Of a stretch of DNA of 64,000 nt, positions 47,905 to 61,200 are shown piece after piece. Position numbers and translations under genes: made by a program. The stretch comes from Microcebus murinus (taxonomy: Eukaryota; Chordata; Mammalia; Primates; Cheirogaleidae). The stretch covers positions 124,001 to 188,000 of the forward strand of contig NC_134126.1 of assembly GCF_040939455.1 (NCBI RefSeq), in the 5' to 3' direction. The number at the start of each line of letters is the position of its first letter. The stretch's first letter is position 1. The notes beneath the pieces were generated by a model, which searched no databases, had not been told where the DNA came from, and was given only the letters and a program-made list of their open reading frames with translations.

Positions 47905-48285
47905 TTTCAAAAACACATATAAGAAGCATTCAGTTGTTTCCTAAAACTAACTTCCATTTATAAATGATGGCAGTAACTTAAAGAAACGAGCTAGATAGTG
48001 CCTTGTGTATACGCTTTTCCTGTGATAACTGAAAAACTGTGTCTTTTGTTTTCACAAACGCACATAAGAAAGATTCAGTTCTTTTCAAAAGATCTATGTA
48101 TGAATGCTTACAGTAACTTACAAAAAGGAGACCAAAAGCGAATTGCTTATATCCTTGTTCTTCTTTGATAACTGAAGCAATGTGTACGTTTTTACAAGAC
48201 ATATTAAAAAAGTACAGTTCTCACTTAAAGAACTGCGATATATAAATACTTACAGTGACTTAAGGCATATAGAAAGAGCCATGCT
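47905..48285 (-). repeat. Satellite block 5, inverted orientation
   Basis: From here the satellite reads as its reverse complement: TTTTCACAAACGCACATAAG, AAAGATTCAGTTC, CTTACAGTAACTTA and CTTGTTCTTC are complements of the forward monomer. The switch falls between GTCCAAGTCATTG and TTTTCAAAAACACATATAAG. Confidence 0.8.
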
Positions 48286-48622
48286 GGCCGGGCGAGGTGG
48301 CTCACCCCTGTAACCCTAGCTCTCTGGGAGGCCGAGGCGGGTGGATTGCTCAAGGTCGGGAGTTCGAAACCAGCCTGAGCAAGAGTGAGACCCCGTCTCT
48401 ACTATAAATAGAAAGAAACTAATTGGCCAACTAATATATATAGAAAAAATTAGCCGGGCATGGTGGCTCATGCCTGTAGTCCCAGCTACCCGGGAGGCTC
48501 AGGCAGAAGGATCACTCGAGCCCAGGAGTTTGAGGTTGCTGTGAGCTAGGCTGACGCCACGGCACTCACTCTAGCCTGGGCAACAAAGCGAGACTCTGTC
48601 TCAAAAAAAAAAATAAAAAAAA
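48286..48622 (+). mobile_element. Alu SINE, full length
   Basis: A plus-strand Alu starting GGCCGGGCGAGGTGGCTCA and ending in A11TA8. It has both monomers, the linker CTAATTGGCCAACTAATATA, and CTATAAATAGAAAGAAAC. No clear target duplication was found. It inserted into the inverted satellite block. Confidence 0.95.
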
Positions 48623-49250
48623 GAAACATTCAATTATTTCATAAAGAACTTCCACATATAAATGCAGTGAATTAGACTATGGATATAGAATGTCTTGCTT
48701 ATTTGATTGTTCTCTAAGAATGAAACACTGTGTTCTGTGTTTTCACAAACGGATATAAAAAACATTCAGTTATTTCAGAAAGAACTTCCTACATAAATGT
48801 TTGCAGTTAGACTAAAGAGATAGAATATGCCCTGTTAAACGCTTTTCTTTTCTAATACCTGAAGCACTATTTATATATTTTTCACAAACGGATATACGAA
48901 ACATTCTGTTCTTTCTTAAAGAACTTCTATATGTGTGTACCTTAATCTACACACAGGAGATAAAGCCTTGCATAAACTCTTGTTCTTCTCTAAGAAAAAA
49001 ACAATGTTTACATTGTTTTCACAAACAAATATTAGAAACATTCATTTTTTTTTTATAGAACTTCTTTACTGCTCCACTTTTCAAAGAATATGAAGTAAAT
49101 TTATATGATCAAGTCTTTGTGTAATTTGCAGTAAATATTGCTGTTCGGAACTTTTGTATACGAGTGTTTACCTTTTTTAATGTATAATTTTAGGAAACTA
49201 AACACTTTTCAGAGAAACGCCAGTGTATAGTCACTATATTTCTAAGACAG
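48623..49250 (-). repeat. Satellite block 6, inverted orientation
   Basis: This continues the inverted monomers (TTTTCACAAACGGATATA, AACATTCAGTTATTTC, GTTCTTTCTTAAAGAAC near 48,909). The last ~180 bp (49,070-49,250) are too diverged to assign firmly. The block ends at the 53-bp minisatellite. Confidence 0.75.
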
Positions 49251-49269
49251 TGTTGGAAAAAAAGGTTGT

Positions 49270-52200
49270 AGACATAGCCAGATCCACACAGCACCCTCTC
49301 TGCCCATCTCCAGTGGGTGACTGGACACAGACAGATCCACACTGCGCCTTGCCCGCCCGTGTACCGTGGGTGAGTGGACACAGCCAGATCCGCACTGCGC
49401 CCTGCATGACCGCCTGTCGTGGGTGAGTGGACACAGCCAGATACGCACTGCGCCCTGCCTGCCCGTCTCCCGTGGGTGAGTGGACACAGCCAGATCCACA
49501 CTGCGGCCTGCCTGCCCGTCTGCCGTGGGCGAGTGGACACAGCCAGATCCGCACTGCGCCCTGCCTGACCGTCTGCCGTGGGTGAGTGGACACAGCCAGA
49601 TCCGCACTGCGCCCTGCCTGCCCGTCTCCCGTCGGTGAGTGGACACAGCCAGATCCGCACTGCGACCTGCCTGACCGCCTGTCGTGGGTGAGTGGACACA
49701 GCCAGATCCGCACTGCGCCCTGCCTGACCGCCTGTCGTGGGTGAGTGGACACAGCCAGATCCGCACTGCGCCCTGCCTGCCCGTCTGCCGTGGGTGAGTG
49801 GACACAGCCAGATCCGCACTGCGCCCTGCCTGACCGTCTCCCGTGGGTGAGTGGACACAGCCAGATCCGCACTGCGCCTTGCCTGCCCATCTCACGTGGG
49901 TGAGTGGACACAGCCAGATCCGCACTGCGCCCTGCCTGCCCGTCTCCCGTCGGTGAGTGGACACAGCCAGATCCGCACTGCGCACTGCCTGCCCGTCTCC
50001 CGTGGGTGAGTGGACACAGCCAGATCCGCACTACGCGCTGCCTGCCCGTCTTCCGTGTGCGAGTGGAAACAGCCAGATCCGCATTGCGCCCTGCCTGCCC
50101 GTCTGTCGTGGGCGAGTGGACACAGCCAGATCCGCACTGCGCCCTGCCTGACCGTCTGCCGTCGGTGAGTGGACACAGCCAGATCCGCACTGCGCCCTGC
50201 CTGCCCGTCTGCCGTGGGTGAGTGGACACAGCCAGATCCGCACTGCGCCCTGCCTGACCGTCTGCCGTCGGTGAGTGGACACAGCCAGATCCACACTGCG
50301 CGCTGCCTACCCGTCTCCCATGGGCGAATGGACACAGCCAGATCCGCACTGCGCGCTGCCTGCCAGTCTGTCGTGGGCAAGTGGACACAGCCATATCCGC
50401 ACTACGCCCTGCCTGACCGTCTGCCGTGGGTGACTGGACACAGCCAGATCCACACTGCGCCCTGCCTGCCCGTCTGCCGTGGGCGAGCGGACACAGCCAG
50501 ATCCGAACTGCGCACTGCCTGACCATCTGCCGTGGGGGACACAGCCAGATCCGCACTGCGCCCTGCCTGACCGTCTGCCGTGGGTGAGTGGACACAGCCA
50601 GATCCACACTGCGCCCTGCCTGCCCGTCTGCCGTGGGCGAGCGGACACAGCCAGATCCGCACTGCGCGCTGCTTGCCCGTCTGTCGTGGGCGAGTGGACA
50701 CAGCCATATCCGCACTACGCCCTTCCTGACCGTCTGCCGTGGGTGAGTGGACACAGCCAGATCCGCACTGCGCCCTGCATGCCCGTCACCCGTGGGCGAG
50801 TGGACACAGCCAGATCCGCACTGCGCCCTGCCTGACCGCCTGCCGTGGGTGAGTGGACACAGCCAGATCCGCACTGCGCCCTGCCAGGCCATCTCCCGTG
50901 GGCGAGTGGACACAGCCAGATCCGCACTGCGCCCTACCTGCCCGTCTCCCGTCGGTGAGTGGACACAGCCAGATCCGCACTGCGCCATGCCTGACCGCCT
51001 GTCGTGGGTGAGTGGACACAGCCAGATCCGCACTGCGCCCTGCCTGACCGTCTGCCGTGGGTGAGTGGACACAGCCAGATCCGCACTGCGCCCTGCCTGC
51101 CCGTCTGCCGTGGGTGAGTGGACACAGCCAGATCCGCACTGCGCCTTGCCTGCCCATCTCACGTGGGTGAGTGGACACAGCCAGATCCGCACTGCGCCCT
51201 ACCTGCCCGTCTCCCGTGGGTGAGTGGACACAGCCAGATCCGCACTGCACCCTGCCTGACCGTCCTTCGTGGGTGAGTGGACACCGCCAGATCCGCACTG
51301 CGCCCTGCCTGCACGTCTCCCGTGGGTGAGTGGACACAGCCAGATCCTCACTGCGCCCTGCCTGCCCGTCTCCCGTCGGTGAGTGGACACAGCCAGATCC
51401 GCACTGCGCACTGCCTGCCCGTCTCCGGTGGGTGAGTGGACACAGCCAGATCCGCACTACGCCCTGCCTGCCCGTCTGTCGTGGGCGAGTGGACACAGCC
51501 AGATCCGCACTGCGCACTGCCTGACTCTCTGCCGAGGGTGAGTGTACACAGCCAGATCCGCACTGCGCTCTGCCTGACCGCCTGCCGTTGGTGAGTGGAC
51601 ACAGCCAGATCCGCACTGCGATCTGCCTGACCGTCTGCCGTGGGTGAGTGGACACAGCCAGATCCGTACCTCGCCCTGCCTGCCCGTCTGCCGTGGGCGA
51701 GTGGACACAGCCAGATCCGCACTGCGCCCTGCCTGACCGTCTGCCGTGGGTGAGTGGACACAGCCAGATCCGCACTGCGCCCTGCCTGACCGCCTGCCGT
51801 GGGTGAGTGGACACAGCCAGATCCGCACTGCGCCCTGCCTGCCGGTCTCCCGTGGGCGAGTGGACACAGCCAGATCCGCACTGCGCCCTGCCTGACCGTC
51901 TGCCGTGGATGAGTGGACACAGCCAGATCCAGACTGCGCCCTGCCTGTCCGTCTGCCGTGGGTGAGTGAACACAGCCCGATCCGCACTGCGCCCTGCCTG
52001 ACCGTCTTTCGTGGGTGAGTGGACACGGCCGGTTCCGCACTGCGCCCTGCCTGCTCGTCTCCCGTGGGTGAGTGGACACAGCCAGATCCGCACTGCGCCC
52101 TGCCTGCTCGTCTTCCGTGGGTGAGTGGACACAGCCAGATCCGCCCTGCGCCCTGCCTGCCCGTCTCCCCTGGGCGAGTGGACACAGCCAGATCCGCACT

Positions 52201-55200
52201 GCGCTCTGCCTGCCCGTCTGCCGTGGGCGAGTGGACACAGCCAGATCCGCACTGCGCCCTGCCTGCCCGTCTGCTGTGGGTGAGTGGACACAGCCAGATC
52301 CGCACTGCGCCCTGCCTCACCGCCTGCCGTGGGTGAGTGGACACAGCCAGATCCGCACTGCGCCCTGCCTGCCCGTCTCCCGTGGGCGAGTGGACACAGC
52401 CAGATCCGCACTGCGCCCTGCCTGACCGTCTGCCGTGGATGAGTGGACACAGCCAGATCCAGACTGCGCCCTGCCTGTCCGTCTGCCGTGGGTGAGTGAA
52501 CACAGCCCGATCCGCACTGCGCCCTGCCTGACCGTCCTTCGTGGGTGAGTGGACACCGCCAGATCCGCACTGCGCCCTGCCTGCCCGTCTCCCGTGGGCG
52601 AGTGGACACAGCCAGATCCGCACTGCGCGCTGCTTGCCCGTCTGTCGTGGGCGAGTGGACACAGCCATATCCGCACTACGCCCTGCCTGACCGTCTGCCG
52701 TGGGTGAGTGGACGCAGCCAGATCCACACTGCGCCCTGCCTGCCCGTCTGCCGTGGGCGAGCGGACACAGCCAGATCCGAACTGCGCACTGCCTGACCAT
52801 CTGTCGTGGGTGAGTGGACACAGCCAGATCCGCACTGCGCCCTGCCTGACCGCCTGTCGTGGGTGAGTGGACACAGCCAGATCCGCACTGCGACCTGCCT
52901 GCCCGTCTGCCGTGGGTGAGTGGACACAGCCAGATCCACAGTGCGCCCTGCCTGCCCGTCTGCCGTGGGTGAGTGGACACAGCCAGATCCGCACTGCGCC
53001 CTGCCTGCCTGTCTCCCGTCAGTGAGTGGACACAGCCAGATCCGCACTGCGCCCTGCCTGCCCGTCTCCCGTGGGTGAGTGGACACAGCCAGATCTGCAC
53101 TGCGCCCTGCCTGCCCGTCTCCGGTGTGTGAGTGGACACAGCCAGATCCGCACTGCGCCTGCCTGCCCGTCTCCCGTCAGTGAGTGGACACAGTCAGATC
53201 CGCACTGCGCCCTGCCTGACCGCCTGCCGTGGGCGAGTGGACACAGCCAGATCCGAACTGCGCCCTGCCGGACCGTCTGCCGTGGGCGAGTGGACACAGC
53301 CTGATCCACACTGCGCCCTGCCTGCCCCTCTGCCGTGGGCGAGTGGAATCAGCCAGATCCGCACTGCGCCCTGCCTGACCATCTGCCGTGGGTGAGTGGA
53401 CACAGCCAGATCCGCACTGCGCCCTGCCTAACCGCCTTCCGTGGGTGGGTGGACACAGCCAGATCCGCCCTGCGCCCTGCCTGCCCGTCTCCCCTGGGCG
53501 AGTGGACACAGCCAGATCCGCACTGCGCTCTGCCTGCCCGTCTACCGTGGGCGAGTGGACACAGCCAGATCCGCACTGCGCCCTGCCTGCCCGTCTCCCT
53601 GGGGCGAGTGGACACAGCCAGATCCGCACTGCGCCCTGCCTGCCCTTCTGCCGTGGGTGAGTGGACACAGCCAGATCCGCACTGCGCCCTGCCTGATCGT
53701 CTGCCGTCGGTGAGTGGACACAGCCAGATCCACACTGCGCCCTGCTGCCCGTCTGCCGTGGGTGAGTGGACACCGCCAGAACCGCACTGCGCCCTGCCTG
53801 CCCGTCTCCCGTGGGCGAGTGGACACAGCCAGATCCGCACTGCGCCCTGCCTGCCCGTCTCCCGTGGGTGAGTGGACACAGCCAGATCCGCACTGCGCCC
53901 TGCCTGACCGTCTGCCGTCGGTGAGTGGACACAGCCAGATCCACACTGCGCCCTGCCTGCCCGTCTCCAGTGGGCGAGTGGACACAGCCACATCCGGACT
54001 GCGCCCTGCCTGCCCGTCTGCCGTGGGCGAGTGGACACAGCCAGATCCGCACTGCGCCCTGCCTGACCGTCTGCCGTGGGTGAGTGGACACAGCACATCC
54101 GCACTGCGCCCTGCCTGACCGCCCTCCGTGGGTGAGTGGACACAGCCAGATCCGCACTGCGCCCTGCCTGATCGTCTGCCGTCGGTGAGTGGACACAGCC
54201 AGATCCGCACTGCGCCCTGCCTGCCCGTCTGCCATGGGCGAGTGGACACAGCCCGATCCGCACTGCGCCCTGCCTGACCGTCTGCCGTGGGTGAGTGGAC
54301 ACAGCCAGATCCGCACTGCGCCCTGCCTGCCCGTCTGCCGTGGGCGAGTGGACACAGCCAGATCCGCACTGCGCCCTGCCTGATGGTCTGCCGTGGGTGA
54401 GTGGACACAGCCAGATCCGCACTGCGCCTTGCCTGCCCATCTCACGTGGGTGAGTGGACACAGCCAGATTCGCACTGCGCCCTGCCTGACCGTCTGCCGT
54501 GGGTGAGTGGACACAGCCAGATCCGCAATGCGCCCTGCCTGACCGTCTGCCGTGGGTGAGTGGACACAGCCAGATCCGCACTGCGCCCTGCCAGGCCATC
54601 TCCCGTGGGCGAGTGGACACACCCCGATCCGCACTGCGCCCTGCCTGACCGTCTTTCGTGGGTGAGTGGACACGGCCGGTTCCGCACTGCGCCCTGCCTG
54701 CTCGTCTCCCGTGGGTGAGTGGACACAGCCAGATCCGCACTGCGCCCTGCCTGCTCGTCTTCCGTGGGTGAGTGGACACAGCCAGATCCGCCCTGCGCCC
54801 TGCCTGCCCGTCTCCCCTGGGCGAGTGGACACAGCCAGATCCGCACTGCGCTCTGCCTGCCCGTCTGCCGTGGGCGAGTGGACACAGCCAGATCCGCACT
54901 GCGCCCTGCCTGCCCGTCTGCTGTGGGTGAGTGGACACAGCCAGATCCGCACTGCGCCCTGCCTCACCGCCTGCCGTGGGTGAGTGGACACAGCCAGATC
55001 CGCACTGCGCCCTGCCTGCCCGTCTCCCGTGGGCGAGTGGACACAGCCAGATCCGCACTGCGCCCTGCCTGACCGTCTGCCGTGGATGAGTGGACACAGC
55101 CAGATCCAGACTGCGCCCTGCCTGTCCGTCTGCCGTGGGTGAGTGAACACAGCCCGATCCGCACTGCGCCCTGCCTGACCGTCCTTCGTGGGTGAGTGGA

Positions 55201-58200
55201 CACCGCCAGATCCGCACTGCGCCCTGCCTGCCCGTCTCCCGTGGGCGAGTGGACACAGCCAGATCCGCACTGCGCGCTGCTTGCCCGTCTGTCGTGGGCG
55301 AGTGGACACAGCCATATCCGCACTACGCCCTGCCTGACCGTCTGCCGTGGGTGAGTGGACACAGCCAGATCCACACTGCGCCCTGCCTGCCCGTCTGCCG
55401 TGGGCGAGCAGACACAGCCAGATCCGAACTGCGCACTGCCTGACCATCTGCCGTGGGGGACACAGCCAGATCCGCACTGCGCCCTGCCTGACCGTCTGCC
55501 GTCGGTGAGTGGACACAGCCAGATCCACACTGCGCCCTGCCTGCCCGTCTGCCGTGGGCGAGCGGACACAGCCAGATCCGCACTGCGCGCTGCCTGCCCG
55601 TCTGTCGTGGGCGAGTGGACACAGCCATATCCGCACTACGCCCTGCCTGACCGTCTGCCGTGGGTGAGTGGACACAGCCAGATCCGCACTGCGCCCTGCA
55701 TGCCCGTCACCCGTGGGCGAGTGGACACAGCCAGATCCGCACTGCGCCCTGCCTGACCGCCTGCCGTGGGTGAGTGGACACAGCCAGATCCGCACTGCGC
55801 CCTGCCAGGCCATCTCCCGTGGGCGAGTGGACACAGCCAGATCCGCACTGCGCCCTGCCTGCCCGTCTCCCGTCGGTGAGTGGACACAGCCAGATCCGCA
55901 CTGCGCCATGCCTGACCGCCTGTCGTGGGTGAGTGGACACAGCCAGATCCGCACTGCGCCCTGCCTGACCGTCTGCCGTGGGTGAGTGGACACAGCCAGA
56001 TCCGCACTGCGCCCTGCCTGCCCGTCTGCCGTGGGTGAGTGGATACAGCCAGATTCGCACTGCGCCCAGCCTGACCGTCTCCCGTGGGTGAGTGGACACA
56101 GCCAGATCCGTACTGCGCCTTGCCTGCCCATCTCACGTGGGTGAGTGGACACAGCCAGATCCGCACTGCGCCCTACCTGCCCGTCTCCCGTGGGTGAGTG
56201 GACACAGCCAGATCCGCACTGCACCCTGCCTGACCGTCCTTCGTGGGTGAGTGGACACCGCCAGATCCGCACTGCGCCCTGCCTGCACGTCTCCCGTGGG
56301 TGAGTGGACACAGCCAGATCCTCACTGCGCCCTGCCTGCCCGTCTCCCGTCGGTGAGTGGACACAGCCAGATCCGCACTGCGCACTGCCTGCCCGTCTCC
56401 GGTGGGTGAGTGGACACAGCCAGATCCGCACTACGCCCTGCCTGCCCGTCTGTCGTGGGCGAGTGGACACAGCCAGATCCGCACTGCGCACTGCCTGACT
56501 CTCTGCCGAGGGTGAGTGTACACAGCCAGATCCGCACTGCGCTCTGCCTGACCGCCTGCCGTTGGTGAGTGGACACAGCCAGATCCGCACTGCGATCTGC
56601 CTGACCGTCTGCCGTGGGAGAGTGGACACAGCCAGATCCGCACCTCGCCCTGCCTGCCCGTCTGCCGTGGGCGAGTGGAATCAGCCAGATCCGCACTGCG
56701 CCCTGCCTGACCGTCTGCCGTGGGTGAGTGGACACAGCCAGATCCGCACTGCGCCCTGCCTAACCGCCTTCCGTGGGTGGGTGGACACAGCCAGATCCGC
56801 CCTGCGCCCTGCCTGCCCGTCTCCCCTGGGCGAGTGGACACAGGCAGATCCGCACTGCGCTCTGCCTGCCCGTCTACCGTGGGCGAGTGGACACAGCCAG
56901 ATCCGCACTGCGCCCTGCCTGCCCGTCTCCCTGGGGCGAGTGGACACAGCCAGATCCGCACTGCGCCCTGCCTGCCCTTCTGCCGTGGGTGAGTGGACAC
57001 AGCCAGATCCGCACTGCGCCCTGCCTGATCGTCTGCCGTCGGTGAGGGGACACAGCCAGATCCACACTGCGCCCTGCTGCCCGTCTGCCGTGGGCGAGTG
57101 GACACAGCCCGATCCGCACTGCGCCCTGCCTGACCGTCTGCCGTGGGTGAGTGGACACAGCCAGATCCGCACTGCGCCCTGCCTGCCCGTCTGCCGTGGG
57201 CGAGTGGACACAGCCAGATCCGCACTGCGCCCTGCCTGACGGTCTGCCGTGGGTGAGTGGACACAGCCAGAACCGCACTGCGCCCTGCCTGCCCGTCTCC
57301 CGTGGGCGAGTGGACACAGCCAGATCCGCACTGCGCCCTGCCTGCCCGTCTCCCGTGGGAGAGTGGACACAGCCAGATCCGCACTGCGCCCTGCCTGACC
57401 GTCTGCCGTCGGTGAGTGGACACAGCCAGATCCACACTGCGCCCTGCCTGCCCGTCTCCAGTGGGCGAGTGGACACAGCCACATCCGGACTGCGCCCTGC
57501 CTGCCCGTCTGCCGTGGGCGAGTGGACACAGCCAGATCCGCACTGCGCCCTGCCTGACCGTCTGCCGTGGGTGAGTGGACACAGCCACATCCGCACTGCG
57601 CCCTGCCTGACCGCCCTCCGTGGGTGAGTGGACACAGCCATGGGCGAGTGGACACAGCCCGATCCGCACTGCGCCCTGCCTGACCGTCTGCCGTGGGTGA
57701 GTGGACACAGCCAGATCCGCACTGCGCCCTGCCTGCCCGTCTGCCGTGGGCGAGTGGACACAGCCCGATCCGCACTGCGCCCTGCCTGACCGTCTTTCGT
57801 GGGTGAGTGGACACGGCCGGTTCCGCACTGCGCCCTGCCTGCTCGTCTCCCGTGGGTGAGTGGACACAGCCAGATCCGCACTGCGCCCTGCCTGACCGTC
57901 TGCCGTGGATGAGTGGACACAGCCAGATCCAGACTGCGCCCTGCCTGTCCGTCTGCCGTGGGTGAGTGAACACAGCCCGATCCGCACTGCGCCCTGCCTG
58001 ACCGTCCTTCGTGGGTGAGTGGACACCGCCAGATCCGCACTGCGCCCTGCCTGCCCGTCTCCCGTGGGCGAGTGGACACAGCCAGATCCGCACTGCGCGC
58101 TGCTTGCCCGTCTGTCGTGGGCGAGTGGACACAGCCATATCCGAACTACGCCCTGCCTGACCGTCTGCCGTGGGTGAGTGGACACAGCCAGATCCACACT

Positions 58201-61200
58201 GCGCCCTGCCTGCCCGTCTGCCGTGGGCGAGCGGACACAGCCAGATCCGAACTGCGCACTGCCTGACCATCTGCCGTGGGTGAGTGGACACAGCCAGATC
58301 CGCACTGCGCCCTGCCTGACCGCCTGTCGTGGATGAGTGGACACAGCCAGATCCGCACTGCGACCTGCCTGCCCGTCTGCCGTGGGTGAGTGGACACAGC
58401 CAGATCCACAGTGCGCCCTGCCTGCCCGTCTGCCGTGGGTGAGTGGACACAGCCAGATCCGCACTGCGCCCTGCCTGCCTGTCTCCCGTCAGTGAGTGGA
58501 CACAGCCAGATCCGCACTGCGCCCTGCCTGCCCGTCTCCCGTGGGTGAGTGGACACAGCCAGATCTGCACTGCGCCCTGCCTGCCCGTCTCCGGTGTGTG
58601 AGTGGACACAGCCAGATCCGCACTGCGCCTGCCTGACCGTCTCCCGTCAGTGAGTGGACACAGTCAGATCCGCACTGCGCCCTGCCTGACCGCCTGCCGT
58701 GGGCGAGTGGACACAGCCAGATCCGAACTGCGCCCTGCCGGACCGTCTGCCGTGGGCGAGTGGACACAGCCTGATCCACACTGCGCCCTGCCTGCCCGTC
58801 TGCCGTGGGCGAGTGGAAACAGCCAGATCCGCACTGCGCCCTGCCTGACCGTCTGCCGTGGGTGAGTGGACACAGCCAGATCCGCACTGCGCCCTGCCTA
58901 ACCGCCTTCCGTGGGTGGGTGGACACAGCCAGATCCGCCCTGCGCCCTGCCTGCCCGTCTCCCCTGGGCGAGTGGACACAGCCAGATCCGCACTGCGCTC
59001 TGCCTGCCCGTCTACCGTGGGCGAGTGGACACAGCCAGATCCGCACTGCGCCCTGCCTGCCCGTCTCCCTGGGGCGAGTGGACACAGCCAGATCCGCACT
59101 GCGCCCTGCCTGCCCTTCTGCCGTGGGTGAGTGGACACAGCCAGATCCACACTGCGCCCTGCCTGATCGTCTGCCGTCGGTGAGTGGACACAGCCAGATC
59201 CGCACTGCGCCCTGCTGCCCGTCTGCCGTGGGCGAGTGGACACAGCCCGATCCGCACTGCGCCCTGCCTGACCGTCTGCCGTGGGTGAGTGGACACAGCC
59301 ATATCCGCACTGCGCCCTGCCTGCCCGTCTGCCGTGGGCGAGTGGACACAGCCAGATCCGCACTGCGCCCTGCCTGACGGTCTGCCGTGGGTGAGTGGAC
59401 ACAGCCAGATCCACACAGCGCACTGCCTGCCCCTCTGCCGTGGGCGAGTGGACACAGCCAGATCCGCCCTGCCTGCCCGTCTCCCGTGGGCGAGTGGACA
59501 CAGCCAGATCCGCACTGCGCCCTGCCTGACGGTCTGCCGTGGGTGAGTGGACACAGCCAGATCCGCACTGCGCCTCTCCTGCCCATCTCACGTGGGTGAG
59601 TGGACACAGCCAGATCCGCACTGCGCCCTACATGCCCGTCTCCCGTGGGTGAGTGGACACAGCCAGATCCGCACTGCACCCTGCCTGACCGTCCTTCGTG
59701 GGTGAGTGGACACCGCCAGATCCGCACTGCGCCCTGCCTGCCCGTCTGCCGTGGGCGAGCGGACCCAGCCAGATCCGCACTGCGCCCTGCCTGCCCGTCT
59801 CCAGTGGGCGAGTGGACACAGCCAGATCCGGACTGCGCCCTGCCTGCCCGTCTGCCGTGGGCGAGTGGACACAGCCAGATCCGAAATGCGCCCTGCCTGA
59901 CCGTCTGCCGTGGGTGAGTGGACACAGCCAGATCCGCACTGCGCCCTGCCTGACCGCCTGCCGTGGGTGAGTGGACACAGCCAGATCCGCACTGCGCCCT
60001 GCATGCCCGTCACCCGTGGGCGAGTGGACACAGCCAGATCCGCACTGCGCCCTGCCTGCCCGTCTGCCGTGGGTGAGTGGATACAGCCAGATTCGCACTG
60101 CGCCCTGCCTGACCGTCTGCCGTGGGTGAGTGGACACAGCCAGATCCGCAATGCGCCCTGCCTGACCGTCTGCCGTGGGTGAGGGGACACAGCCAGATCC
60201 GCACTGCGCCCTGCCAGGCCATCTCCCGTGGGCGAGTGGACACAGCCAGATCCGCACTGCGCCCTGCCTGCCCGTCTCCCGTCGGTGAGTGGACACAGCC
60301 AGATCCGTACTGCGCCCTGCCTGACCGCCTGTCGTGGGTGAGTGGACACAGCCAGATCCGCACTGCGCCCTGCCTGACCGTCTGCCGTGGGTGAGTGGAC
60401 ACAGCCAGATCCGCACTGCGCCCTGCCTGCCCGTCTGCCGTGGGTGAGTGGATACAGCCAGATTCGCACTGCGCCCTGCCTGACCGTCTCCCGTGGGTGA
60501 GTGGACACAGCCAGATCCGCACTGCGCCTTGCCTGCCCATCTCACGTGGGTGAGTGGACACAGCCAGATCCGCACTGCGCCCTACCTGCCCGTCTCCCGT
60601 GGGTGAGTGGACACAGCCAGATCCGCACTGCACCCTGCCTGACCGTCCTTCGTGGGTGAGTGGACACCGCCAGATCCGCACTGCGCCCTGCCTGCACGTC
60701 TCCCGTGGGTGAGTGGACACAGCCAGATCCTCACTGCGCCCTGCCTGCCCGTCTCCCGTCGGTGAGTGGACACAGCCAGATCCGCACTTCGCACTGCCTG
60801 CCCCTCTCCCGTGGGTGAGTGGACACAGCCAGATCCGCACTACGCCCTGCCTGCCCGTCTGTCGTGGGCGAGTGGACACAGCCTGATCCGCACTGCGCAC
60901 TGCCTGACTCTCTGCCGAGGGTGAGTGTACACAGCCAGATCCGCACTGCTCTCTGCCTGACCGCCTGCCGTTGGTGAGTGGACACAGCCAGATCCGCACT
61001 GCGATCTGCCTGACCGTCTGCCGTGGGTGAGTGGACACAGCCAGATCCGCACCTCGCCCTGCCTGCCCGTCTGCCGTGGGCGAGTGGACACAGCCAGATC
61101 CGCACTGCGCCCTGCCTGACCGTCTGCCGTGGGTGAGTGGACACAGCCAAATCCGCACTGCGCCCTGCCTGACCGCCTGCCGTGGGTGAGTGGACACAGC

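Noticed and set aside
53177..56629. 1,150-residue minus-strand reading frame, and others of 300-770 residues in the minisatellite
   Set aside because: They are repeats of the 53-bp unit in rotating frames, end at random unit variants, and overlap each other in several frames. There are no domains and no splice or promoter context.
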